A stretch of DNA of 64,000 nucleotides. Source: Macrotis lagotis (lineage: Eukaryota; Chordata; Mammalia; Peramelemorphia; Peramelidae). The position numbers were made by a program, and so were the translations under genes. Within the stretch, counting starts at the first letter, position 1. Each line of letters opens with the position of its first letter. Below are positions 14,301 to 24,933 of this stretch, piece by piece. The notes beneath the pieces are model-generated. The model saw only the letters and a list, made by a program, of their open reading frames with translations. It had not been told where the DNA came from and did not search any database. The stretch spans positions 654,462,957 through 654,526,956 of the forward strand of contig NC_133666.1 in NCBI RefSeq assembly GCF_037893015.1. Reading direction: 5' to 3'.

Positions 14301-17300
14301 GCTATCACTTATATAGGGTGTATAATCTCACATCTGATCTGATAGTATCAGTCTAGAACCATCATAATTGAATAAGTTAGATGATAGAGTGAAGATCTAA
14401 GAAAAACTAGATGAGCTGTATAGAGAGTGGGATGAATGATATGTTTTCTTTATTCACTTGATAGAACTGTGTTTTTGAAATGTGTTGTAAAAAGAGTTGT
14501 GGGTCAAATACTTCTAAGTAGTCTTAATTCTAGTCACTTAATTCCTTTGAACCTCAATTTCTTCGCTTATAAAACTGTTTAATTTTACTTGTGAGTTGAA
14601 GATTAAATTGTGAAAGTACTTTGTAACAAAAGGCACTATACAGATGTGAGGTGGTTATTGAGAATAGCATTTTCCTTTTTTGTTACACTGTTACTGTTCA
14701 ACTAAGATTGTATCATTTACTACTTTGATATAGTTTTGTTTGCATTGAATTTTTCTTTTTAAGGAATGGGAATGGAAGGCATGGGATTTGGAATAAACAA
14801 AATGGGAGGTAAGAAATTCTTAATATAACCAGTATTTGTGTGATTTTTATCTTCCCTCCCTATAGCTCATTCTTAGCACCCTCTGAACTTTTCAGTTTGA
14901 GTCTAGGAATTACCTTTTCCCCTGACATTAGTTCCGCAACACCCCCCTTATGCTCTCTAGTGTGAGAACCAGTACGGTAGGTAACATGTTTTGTTTCCAA
15001 AGGCACAAACACCATGCTGATCAATTCTCAGCTGGAAGCTTATGAAAGTGTCGTTTTCCCCAATTAGTGTCAATGGCTCCCCAGCAGTGAGATTAAAGGT
15101 TTCATTTTAATTTCAGGCATGGAGGGCCCCTTTGGTGGTGGCGGCATGGAAAACATGGGTCGGTTTGGATCTGGCATGAACATGGGCCGAATGAGTGGTG
15201 AGGATCTGGTTGCTATAGTATTTAGACTCTGGTCTTCTATTTTGAGATGGAAGACCCAGCTTGGTGCGAAGAAGTATTTTCCCCTAAAAGCTATTAGTAA
15301 AACCATTTTCCACTTCCACTCTGCCGCTAAACCAACAAAGGCTTTGTAAGCAAAGACATGCTAGATTTGCTAAATGAATCAGGAAGTGCAATGTATATTT
15401 ATTTTAGATGCTGTCTTTGGTTTTTCCAGTCTTAAAAGGAATTCCCAGCCAATTTATAAAGCTTTCATGTAATTGTTTTAAATAGCAAAATGCCTTGTAG
15501 TTAATTTTCAGCCAAGCAGCAAATAGTTTTATAAGTTCTTCCAAAGTGTTCAAATTTTAAAATGAATATGATTGGTTTAAAAGGTGTGTCTAAGGGATGG
15601 CTAGGTGGCGCAGTGGATAGAGCACCAGCCCTGGAGTCAGGAGGACCTGAGTTCAAATTTGACCCCAGGCACTTAATAATTATCTAGCTGTGTGGCCTTG
15701 GGCAAGCCACTTAACCCCATTGCCTTGAAAAAACCTTTTTTAATAAAAGGTGTTATCTAAGATTATCTTTCCTATTAGGGAAGAGACATATAAACAAACT
15801 CCTATGTGAAGGAAATTTTTTAAATATTTCCAACAAAATTCATTTTCATACATAAATTGGGGTATATTGTAGAATGTAATTATCCCTAAAACATGATTAT
15901 TCTATGATAACCAATTAAAACATGGTTAACTTCATCTGTGGTGTAAAGGAGGTTTTAAAAAGTAGGTCTGTGTATAGATAATTGCTCAGGCCTAATGTAA
16001 AAAGATTCCTATCAGTGGAGTTCTTGTTTTTGGAATGTGGAAGTAGTTGATAATTTGACTAAAAAATGCTTTTAAAAACAGACTTTTTAGAGTTAATGGG
16101 CAACTTAGAACTTCTTCAGGCAGTTAAGGTGATAGAGCCTTGGATTTAGAGTCATAAGACTGTATCTGATGATTATTATTGACCTTGCAAAATTCTTGAT
16201 TTTCACTGAGCCTGAATTTCTCCATCTCTAAAGTGGTTGCTGATTTAGAGAGCTTTGAAAGACAAAGTCATTGCAAAGGTTGTGAAAAGGGAAAAAAGAG
16301 ATGGAGCTAAAAATGTCTTTGTGGTCAGTTAAGGCATAGAGAATTAAAATTGGAGTAGTAAAGCAAATGCAGTAGAACTAATATTAAGTGGCAAACTTTT
16401 TCAATATGCTTATTATAAACTTGTGCCAAAAATGTTATTTATACTTTAATATAGCTGTAATTGATGTGTAATTCCTTTTCTCTAGTAGATGGTTCAACTT
16501 GATTCTAAATTAAGGGCAGAGTAAGTAGGTCAAATCTTGTTGTAACAGGTACTCTAATACCATCAGCTTCTATATTTACTAAAAAAAAATTTCAAATCTC
16601 AGAAGGGAAAAAAGATAGGGTCATAATTCATCAGCAGTCTCTTTGGAGAGGTAAAATTGCAAACTAGTAACTGACTTTTTTATTAGTACTGTATCAGATC
16701 AAGAGTGCTCTGTGTACATTATTCTCATTGGTCCCGTGAAACATCCCTCTGTGGGAAGCAGGATGATCATAATTATCTTCATTTATAAATGATGAAAGTG
16801 AGGCTCTTAAGAAGAGAAGATTCCATAACTAGGAAGTAGCAAATGGACTCTTGAACTTCCCTTTATTGTACCTTGAAGTCCTAGATCCTTTCCTTTCTGC
16901 CATGGCCAACAGACATTCAGTCAGAGAATTGGGATTACCTTTTGGGCTGCTGACTAGATTTCAATTAAAATATTCACCTTCTCTGCCTTTGGAATATTTC
17001 TTAAGTAAAGTAGCAGAATTCATATTCTTTGGAGAGGTGTTCATGAAAGGTGAGCTTCTCTGAAAAAAACTATTCAAGGAATAAGGATGAGAATGAGAAA
17101 ATCATCATTTCATTTTTGTTAGAGTTGATTCTTTGGGAAATGCTTAGGCTGGAACTTTGTAACCCCTAAGGTGGTTCTTTTCACAGAAATGGATCGAGGA
17201 ATGGGTGGAGGTTTTGAGAGAGACTTTGCTCGAAATGAGATGGGAATGGCTCGGAGTTTTGGAGAACCTCTTGGTCGAGGAATGGGTAAGAAACTACTTG

Positions 17301-20300
17301 AAATATTTTTAATAGGTTTTTTGGGGTTTTTTTGCAAGGCAATGGGGTTAAGTGACTTGCCCAAGGTTAGACAGCTATGTAATTATCAAGTGGTTGAGGC
17401 CGCATTTGAACTTAGGTCCCTCTGACTCCAGAGCTGGTACTCTATTCACTGTACCACCTAGCTGCCCCCAAACCATTTGAATCTTAACAAGATATAATTT
17501 TAATATACATTTGTAAAGCAACATTAATATGGATTTTCTAAGCTAAATTATGCCCCTTAGTTTTGAATATCCTAAAATTATGGTACAATGTGACTTTTTT
17601 CTTCTAACATGTTTTTGGCTCTTTTATGTGGTTTAGTTACACATGCTATTCACTTTTATTTTTCATTAGTATCTTGAGAAACAGAAGGCCTACTTAGTTT
17701 TAGTATTCTCTTGGGATCAATTGTTCCAGACCTAATTTGAACTCAGGTCTTACTGTCTCCAGGGCTAATTCTCTATCCACTGTGCCACCTAGCTGTCCCT
17801 AGTGTAATATTACTGATCGGCAATTGTAGGATCTCAGGGAAAGGTTTTAACTGTCTTTTAAAAAAAAGGCTAAATGGAACTGCATTCTCAATTCCTGTTT
17901 TGTAATTGATTTACAAAGCCATTGATAGTAAATATTTTTATTTAATTCTCAAGTTGGTTGAATAGCATATTTTTGCACAAGAATCAAATGTATGGTTTTT
18001 TTTTGTTTGTTTTTTGCAAGACAAATGGGGTTAAACCAGATTCCTGTCTTTTTGTATTTCCTGTCAACATCTGATCTTTTAATTGTATAGTAAGGGAATC
18101 GGCCAAGAGTGCTGGAGATGAGAAAGAAAGAATTTAGTAAATTAAATTTATCTACATTATTGGGCAGTAGATGGCACAGTAGATAGCATGTGTTCAGTCT
18201 GGCATGAGGAAGACTCATCTCCCTGGTTTCAAACCTGACCTCAGACATTAACCTTGTTTGCTTCACTTTCTCTTCTGTAAAATGAGCTGGAGAAAGAAAT
18301 CTCAAATCACTCTTAATATCTTTGCCAAGAAAATCCCAATTGGTTCTTAGAGTCAGGCACAAGTGAAAAACAAGTTAACAACTAATCTACCTTAATTTAG
18401 TATTTATCTATATTGAATATATTATTCTTACAATTGTCTTTCCACTATGCTAAAAAGTGTTTAGAATCTGAAAAATAACAAGTTTGTTCTCTTAAAATGA
18501 CCAAGGACCCTGAAAGGAGCTTTTTTTATGTGATAAATTGAAAGTGTTTTTTGACTTCTTTGATATGGGGAGATTTGGAATTATTCCCCACATGCCTTTC
18601 CCAAAAAAAAGTTTTTCCACTTTTCTTTTTGTCTGATAAATAAGTGTTGCTCCATTGACTACTCCAAAGTACCTAACTCTCAGTCCTGTTTGTTCTTGTT
18701 TTAGGTGGAGGTGGTGGCAGTGTGCCAGGAATCGAGAGGATGGGCCCTGGGATTGACCGCATTGGTGGTGCTGGGATGGAAAGAATGGGTTCTGGGCTAG
18801 GCCACGGGATGGATAGAGTAGGGTCTGAGATGGAAAGAATGGGCCTTGTCATGGATCGTATGGGGTCAACTGTAGAGAGAATGGGGTCAGGAATAGAACG
18901 AATGGGTCCCCTGGGTATAGACCACATGACTACAAGCATTGAAAGGATGGGCCAGACTATGGACAGGATAGGTTCAGGTGTAGAAAGAATGGGAGCTGGC
19001 ATGGGATTTGGTATTGAGAGAATGGCTGCTCCTTTAGATCGGGTTGGTTCAACTATAGAGAGAATGGGATCCGGTGTGGATCGCATGGGCACTACCATGG
19101 ATCGCATGGGGTTAAGTATGGATCGTATGGTGCCTGCTGGCATGGGAACCGGCATTGATCGCATGGGCCCTGTTATGGATCGAATGTCTACTGGTCTAGA
19201 CCGTATGGGTGCCAATAACATGGAACGCATGGGATTGGACCGTATGGGGGCCAATAATATAGAGAGAATGGGATTGGACCGTATGGGGGCCAATAACATA
19301 GAAAGAATGGGTCCCACTATGGGGCCAGCCCTAGGTTCAGGAATGGAGCGCATGGGACTCGCCATGGGAGGTAGTTTTGACAGAGCTATGGAAATGGATA
19401 GGGGAAACTTTGGAGGCAGTTTTGCAGGGTCTTTTGGAGGTGCTGGTGGCCACGTGCCTGGGGTTGCTCGAAAAGCCTGCCAGATATTTGTAAGAAATGT
19501 AAGTCTTCTACCTTTTATTTTCACTTTGGTCTTAACTTTTCATTGTCCAAAAACTAGGAAACCACAGTGTCACGCAGTCAATAAGGCAGACTGATTACAT
19601 TTAGTAATATGTGTTGGGTCTGAATTTTTTTCCAATAAATAAACCAAATTTGCTTTTAGACATTTTATATATAATATATATATAAACTATATGTGGGGGC
19701 GGCTAGGTGGTGTAGTGGAGTCGGGAGCACCAGCCCTGAAGTCAGGAGGACCTGTGTTCAAATCTGGTCTCAGACACTTAATAATTACCTAGCTGTGTGA
19801 CCTTGGGCAAGCCACTTAACCCTATTTGCCTTGCAAAGAAAAACCTAAAAAAAAGACTACATGTGGACCCAACTAATCCTTAAATGAGATCATTGATAGT
19901 CAAGTTCACAAAGTTCTTCCTCCTCTAATATTCCAGGATGCATGTAGAATTAAATTAAGCAGTTCCCTAAAGAGTAAAATGCCAGAGTTAGGTGAAGGTT
20001 AGGATCATTTGAAAAGCAACTAGATGTTCTTTATAAGACCCTGGAATTTTAGTGGAATGGTGAATTTTTTTAAATCCTATAGATGAGTTTAGAATGTTGC
20101 ATTCATATTCCGTGCTACACTCTCCAGAATCTCTACCCTTGGAATGAAGAGGAAATTGGGATTCATTCACACATCATTTTAATTTAGATTTCTTGGTTTC
20201 CATTTTGAATTGTTTTGTTTCCATTTCCATTTTGCATATTTCCTGGTTCTGTTCACCTTACTTTGTACCAACAAACTTCATATATGTTTTACCATGCTTA

Positions 20301-23300
20301 TAGCATAGTAATTGTACTGTAGATGCAGAAATTTCCACTATCATTTGCAGTCATACTTTGTGAACAACAATGTTTAGCCATACCCCAATTGATAAGAGTC
20401 TACCTTGCCCCTATTTCTTTACTACTATTATCAAAAAAAGAAATCTGCCATATTTTTATGTTCACAGGACTTTAATTTTCAGCTACATTTAAAATTAAGC
20501 AAGAATTGGTCTGGTGCATTGGGGAATCCAGTAACTCCCTCTAGTCCTTGACCCTCTTGGTCAGATTCATGGAACACAGCTCCAGGGAGGTTTAACAGCC
20601 CTACTCCCCATATGATCAACTGCCAAGCTTTGTAACCAGTGGAGCTAGCTGCTTTCAGTGCTTTAAGAAAAATATTTGGGGCAGCTAGGTGGCACAGTGG
20701 ATAAAGCACTGGCCCTGGAGTCAGGAGTACCTGGGTTAAAATCTGGTCTCAGACTAGCTGTGTGGCCTTGGGCAAGCTACTTAACCCCATTTGCCTTGCA
20801 AAAAAAAAAAACCCTAAAAAAAATTAACAAAATTCCAGATTGAACAGCAGTATGCATTGCTTTCCCTTTTTTTGTTAATCATTCATAGAAAGGGATAAAG
20901 AATGAGAATCTCTGCTTGCTTCCCCCTCTCCACAACAATACTTCTTACACAGGAATTAGCAAAACAGAATTTCGTACATTCTAGAATTGGGAAGGCACAA
21001 CAATTTGATCATTCAGTCTCTGCTTAAAGCTAGCTGATGAAGAGAACTTCCTTGAAGCTCCTCCTCCCCCCTCCCTTTGTTGCCACAGGAAATCTTCCAT
21101 GCTAAAATCTCAGGAAGCCTCTTCCTTCCTTTGGCAGAACTGATAGTAAATGAATGTGAGCTAGAGAATAGTTCATCATACTGTTAGCATCTTTAATCTC
21201 TTAGTCTTGAAATTAGTGCCATATTGTCTTCACTGTAATAAGCAGTATTTTTAGCCTCAAATAATGTTACTGAAGCATGTTGAGACTTTTTGTGAGCTAT
21301 ACAACTTTAATCTCTTAATTGACAGTGTGATGGTTTGTTTTCTTTTCCCTTTAGCTCCCTTTTGACTTTACATGGAAAATGCTAAAAGACAAATTCAATG
21401 AATGTGGTAAGTGTTTTAAGATGTTTGATAAGCATGTTCCTAGGTTAACTGAAACCCTAGGATTTGGGAATGAAAATATTTGTTTTTAACAAGAAAATAG
21501 TGGTACTGCCAATATCTATATGTTGAAAAAAGGTTCATGGTAGTTGGAATTTTCCTACTTTGATAGAAAACTCATGTTTGTATATAATACTTAATATAAA
21601 CTAGAAACATCCTCACCTTTTGATTTAGCTTCTGTCTCCATCTAGTAGGCACTCCCTAGTCATGCCTACAGGAGTTCTCCTCAGGAGTCCTGGTTGGTAC
21701 TTGCAGACCCACTTGTGATACATGCTGTTATCCCTTCTTCTGTCACTTTGCCTCCTTAGCACTAAGAACTTACATTAGCATCATGGTGCACATTTCTGTT
21801 GCCATGAATCTTACTGGCCCTGTGTGAAAATTGCCAATGATTGATTACACTGAATTAATGCTGAATTGAAGGGTTTATTCCCTTGGTGAGAAACTATCAA
21901 AGTAAGCTTTGAGAAACTTTTGTACCTTCCCAGCCATACTATTAGAAGGTGCCTAGCATCATCCCTTTCTTCCTTGGCTCTGTCCTAGAGAAAGCTTTTC
22001 CCAACAAGCTTTATCTGTATTGCTTAGTTTTGTCGATTGATTGCTTTTAGAATTGCTCATGCTGTCTTGGCCCTGACCCTGGTCCTTCCCATGAGCCTGA
22101 GGACCGACCTAGATTCTTTTCTTTATATCACCAGCTTTGTACTATGACTGGCACATAATAGATACTGAATAAGTTACTTGTTGATTGACTGGCTTCTGTT
22201 GACCATTATCCATAGTCTAGCTGATTCAGTCCTTTATTCCATATCTGATTAGCAAGGCTGCTTACTTTCATCACTAAAATTTTGTACCAACCTCTCCTAA
22301 GTAAATTTTTAGAATGTTCTCTTTTTGTCTTAACCTCACCCATGAAGTTTTCTATCCATCTTGAATCATTTCATTTAATTTTTGATACTTCCCTAGTTCT
22401 CTGAGTCAGGTACATTGTTTGCCAGTGTTTTGTTATATAGGCCTCAGTTGTTTTTTTCTAATTGTTTCCTTTTTATTTACCTTGCAGCTTACAATTTTTT
22501 CAGTGTTTTGTATTTAAATGATAAATTTTATCCAGGAACTGGATCTCAACTGTCAACTTCCCCAATTTATATGCCTCTGAATACCCTATATCTCTTCTAC
22601 TGGCTTTTATGTTCTTGTCTTTTACTCTTGTAGGGATTAAAGAAGGTTTCTTTTCTTTTTTCCCCCCAGTTCTTAGAGCTTGACAATTTTAACAGTAGAT
22701 AAATGAGGTTATTTCTCTTTAAACCCAAACTAAATTGGATTCTAATTTATATAGGGTGTGCAATATTTGATAACTACAGATAGATCAACTTTTACATTGA
22801 TTTGGTAGATCTTTGAACATTTCAGTAAATAACATGTAAAAATAAGTGTATGAATGTCTACCTTTGAGATGAAATCTGATTTCTGAACCTAAAAAACAGT
22901 ATAGCAGTCAGCCAGATTTTTTTATGGGTTTACAAATAATTGTAGATATGTTTGGAGAGGAACAGTAGGTCAGCTACTGTTTGTGTTCTAAGATTTGTCA
23001 GTGTGGTAGAATTAAAATGGAATTTTTTTTCTCTTTTTATTTATTTATTTGGTGACTTGATTGATCCCAAAACCCAGTAAATAAATGTTCTGGGCTGAAT
23101 GGAGTTGGTAGCATCTGATCCCCTTCTAGAAAACTTGAGAACATGAGATTCTGTATGGTGACCTGATCTGGTTTGGTCTTTTCTCCTCCTGTTCAGGCCA
23201 TGTGTTGTATGCAGACATCAAGATGGAGAATGGCAAATCCAAGGGTTGTGGTGTGGTTAAGTTTGAGTCTCCAGAGGTGGCAGAGAGAGCCTGTCGGATG

Positions 23301-23360
23301 ATGAATGGGATAAAACTCAGTGGCAGAGAGATTGATGTGCGAATTGATAGAAATGCTTAA
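5339..23360 (+). CDS. HNRNPM: Heterogeneous nuclear ribonucleoprotein M, 3' eleven coding exons (5' part outside window)
   Basis: Nuclear pre-mRNA-binding splicing regulator. Exons: 5339-5530, 8091-8244, 9003-9052, 11275-11335, 13192-13293, 14764-14808, 15117-15197, 17187-17285, 18705-19498, 21355-21406, 23197-23360. All join in frame to 597 residues and TAA. The protein enters just after RRM1 (DPDGEHARRAMQKV), then RRM2 (VFVAN; RNP1-like KSRGIGTVTF), a Gly/Met linker, the M-domain repeats in the 794-nt exon, and RRM3 (IFVRN; KSKGCGVVKF) ending IDRNA. RRM1 and the N-terminus must lie left of base 1. The sequence is nearly identical to human HNRNPM as I know it, except the 99-nt exon 17187-17285, where the MYEF2-like EMDRGMGGGF stands in place of the human NEILSNALKRG segment. 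RRM2 reads FCMAG where human has FSMAG. All splice sites are GT-AG; intron 8245-9002 is U12-type. Identity is certain; isoform use is not visible. Confidence 0.97.
6335..6490 (+). repeat. MIR-like SINE fragment
   Basis: Contains CTTGGAGTCCCAGGG, TGTGATCTTGGGCAAGTCAC and TTTGTAAAATGAGGGGATTG, the tRNA-plus-CORE pattern of old SINEs. Confidence 0.65.
6566..6705 (-). mobile_element. Marsupial tRNA-derived SINE, antisense, moderately diverged
   Basis: GCAAGGCATTGGGGTTAAGT through GTGTCTGAGGCCAG to CTAGCCACTCCC. Confidence 0.85.
7201..7229 (+). repeat. (GGA)n triplet repeat
   Basis: About nine tandem GGA units in an HNRNPM intron. Confidence 0.85.
7532..7688 (+). mobile_element. Marsupial tRNA-derived SINE
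   Basis: GGGGCAGCTAGGTGGCGCAG head to a tail of AAACCAAACACAAAC. Confidence 0.93.
8245..9002 (+). other. HNRNPM: U12-type (minor spliceosome) intron within HNRNPM RRM2
   Basis: The donor is GTATCCTTTT, which matches the U12 5' splice-site consensus RTATCCTTT at every position. The 3' end carries ACCTTAACT at 8984-8992, the U12 branch-point consensus, 12 nt before the AG at 9001-9002, and there is no polypyrimidine tract between them. The other visible HNRNPM introns have ordinary GTAAGT/GTGAGG donors and pyrimidine tracts. The intron splits the codon for Ser in AISMFNG (phase 1). The intron holds no recognisable gene. Confidence 0.88.
9198..9345 (-). mobile_element. Marsupial tRNA-derived SINE, antisense
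   Basis: TTTCAAGGCAGTGGGGTTAA through to CTACCTAGCCGCCCC, in the HNRNPM intron after the U12-spliced exon. Confidence 0.9.
15593..15741 (+). mobile_element. Marsupial tRNA-derived SINE
   Basis: GGATGGCTAGGTGGCGCAG to CATTGCCTTGAAAAAACC. Confidence 0.92.
17311..17468 (-). mobile_element. Marsupial SINE, antisense, about 25 nt after an HNRNPM donor site
   Basis: GGGTTTTTTTGCAAGGC through to ACCACCTAGCTGCCCC. It begins about 25 nt past the GTAAG donor of exon 17187-17285, so its T-rich end sits against the 5' splice site. Confidence 0.92.
17727..17800 (-). mobile_element. Truncated SINE fragment, antisense
   Basis: Only the head half remains (GAACTCAGGTCTTACTGTCT to ACCTAGCTGTCCCT). Confidence 0.8.
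18160..18375 (+). repeat. SINE with RTE/BovB-like tail
   Basis: The tRNA-like head GTAGATGGCACAGTAGATAG is followed by AAATGAGCTGGAGAAAGAAA and CTTTGCCAAGAAAATCCC, the tail shared with RTE-type LINEs. Similar tails occur near 3205-3275, 27905-28010 and 55180-55290. Confidence 0.65.
18705..19498 (+). other. HNRNPM: HNRNPM M-domain exon: 27 degenerate [IVML][DE]RMG repeats
   Basis: This single 794-nt exon encodes 27 units of the type IERMG, MDRMG or VERMG, by my count, after a Gly-rich lead and before a GNFGGSFAGSFGG linker to RRM3. The number equals what I recall annotated for human. The M domain is the methionine-rich region that gives hnRNP M its name. Near the end, three successive 39-nt units (19196-19234, 19235-19273, 19274-19312) each encode LDRMGANN, M or I, ERMG and are almost identical at the DNA level. 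A long antisense open frame over the same DNA is a by-product of the repeat codons. Confidence 0.9.
19694..19855 (+). mobile_element. Marsupial tRNA-derived SINE
   Basis: GGGGGCGGCTAGGTGGTGTAG to CTTGCAAAGAAAAACC, with a small internal insertion (GAGTCGGGAG). Confidence 0.92.
20678..20823 (+). mobile_element. Marsupial tRNA-derived SINE with internal deletion
   Basis: Head GGGGCAGCTAGGTGGCACAG. Compared with its siblings the ACACTTAATAATTACCT segment is missing after GGTCTCAGA. Confidence 0.92.
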
Positions 23361-23620
23361 GCAGTTGCCTTTTTTTTTAACATCAATACCAGACTTCCAA
23401 ATTTGTATTTTGTTTTCCTTGTTAACCATTTTAATTTGTTGGCTGGATGTATAAAGATGTTAAAATTCAGTTGCTTTCTGGGGTGATTTTAATTACTTTT
23501 TTAATGACTGGGATTCCATTTGACTGTTTGCATTGAGATTGCAATGTACGCAATTTTTTTTTGTAGTTGTGGCATCTTGTTGACATTACGACTTTGATAA
23601 TAAATACCAGTTACTGAAAG
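23361..23620 (+). other. HNRNPM: HNRNPM 3' UTR
   Basis: A short AT-rich UTR follows the TAA and ends about 15-20 nt after the AATAAA at 23599-23604. A further AATAAA lies near 23765 (CAATAAATATC) and could serve a longer form. The exact cleavage site is inferred. Confidence 0.75.
23599..23604 (+). terminator. HNRNPM: Poly(A) signal of HNRNPM
   Basis: Canonical AATAAA 239 nt after the stop codon, followed within 30-40 nt by a GT-rich stretch (GTTGTGAAGTCTGTTGG), as expected for a downstream element. Confidence 0.8.
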
Positions 23621-23986
23621 CCTCTTAACCATGTTGTGAAGTCTGTTGGAAGTGTTCATTATATCCTCAATATGTCTTTGGTATTGAATGATTTTTAATT
23701 CATTCTCTGCTGGAGCTGAATGGGATTGTTAGATCATTAACAAGGGGAACAGGGGGTCATGATCAATAAATATCATTGTTAATCAAAGTTTTGAAGGTTT
23801 CCTGGGTAGGACTTCCACCTTCCATCTCTTGAGGTTTTGGGCATCAGATTTTTTAGACACGCCCTTGTCATACACACTCAGACCTCTGTTCCTTAGAACA
23901 ACAATGGCTATAAAAGGCAAAAAATCCTACCCAGTACCAGTAGTAGGGGAAAACCCCAGCCTAGGTTTGTAGATAGCTATAATTAA

Positions 23987-24151
23987 CTTTTTTTTTTTTT
24001 TTTTTTTAGGTTTTTGCAAGGCAAATGGGGTTAAGTGGCTTGCCCAAGGCCACACAGCTAGGTAATTATTAAGTGTCTGAGAACGGATTTGAACTCAGGT
24101 ACTCCTGACTCCGGGGCTGGTGCTTTATCTGCTGTGCCACCTAGCTGCCCC
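23987..24151 (-). mobile_element. Marsupial SINE, antisense, with 12-bp target-site duplication
   Basis: ATAATTAACTTT at 23979-23990 and 24152-24163 flanks a nearly consensus antisense copy. It lies between the HNRNPM and PRAM1 3' ends. Confidence 0.93.
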
Positions 24152-24368
24152 ATAATTAACTTTCTACAGTAGGGATACCTCTCTTCAGTCTACATAGCTA
24201 GTTTATTTTACTGACAGATTATTCAAGAAGTCATCTCCCTCTTTCTTAACATTAGCTATCTTTCGATATACACTAAAATAACTTTATTTCTGCGTGTCCA
24301 ACATTCCTTTGAATTGAATGTCTAGCCTAGAACATGGCTTCTAAAAACTCCTGCTAAACCAAGTTAGA

Positions 24369-24374
24369 TTTATT
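24369..24374 (-). terminator. PRAM1: Candidate poly(A) signal of PRAM1
   Basis: AATAAA on the minus strand about 560 nt after the PRAM1 stop, and before the antisense SINE that separates PRAM1 from HNRNPM. Another minus-strand AATAAA lies near 24280. Which one is used cannot be told from sequence. Confidence 0.5.
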
Positions 24375-24849
24375 ACTTGCAGTTTCCTTCTATGCTACAC
24401 TAAAAGTGAGGTAGTCCCCAGAATATAAGCAGTTCATTCTCTCTTGCTCCTCTCCCCTTTTCTTCTGACCCAATTCTCTCCTTTCCACATCTCCCTAACG
24501 GGGGAGGGTGAAGGAGATGGGAACACAGAAGAAAGGAAGCAGTCAAGCAGAGAGCTCCTTGAAGAGGCAATTTAATACTGTCAGTGCTCATGAATGAGAA
24601 CAATACAAGCTAATGGGGAAGGAGAAGCTTGTAGTTTTATCTGGACCCACCACAGAGGATGATGCTCTACAAAGGAAGATGGGGCACTAAGGCCCAGGGA
24701 GGTCAGTGGTCCAGTTGCTTTTCATCCTAGGTTTCTCTTGGGAGATAGGAGACTGGATCAGAAACGATTTTTGCTAACGTCCCTTGCTGCCCCAAGAGAG
24801 CAGAGCTGATCTGGCCCAGCCTTGGGTCCTTATGCTGCTCCCCCCCCCC

Positions 24850-24867
24850 CCACACACACACACACAG
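24850..24867 (+). repeat. (CA)n after a C run
   Basis: A short CA dinucleotide run follows about 12 C at 24839-24851, in the PRAM1 3' UTR region. Confidence 0.8.
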
Positions 24868-24933
24868 ATGATTTAGAACTCAATAACTGAAGCACAGGCC
24901 TGCTCAGTGCATAAAGCAAAACAAGTACCTACC

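Noticed and set aside
18673-19524. 283-codon open frame antisense to the HNRNPM M domain
   Set aside because: It mirrors the repeated GAR/ATG/GGN codons of the sense repeats, reads as low-complexity SIPxP repeats and has no promoter or splice context.
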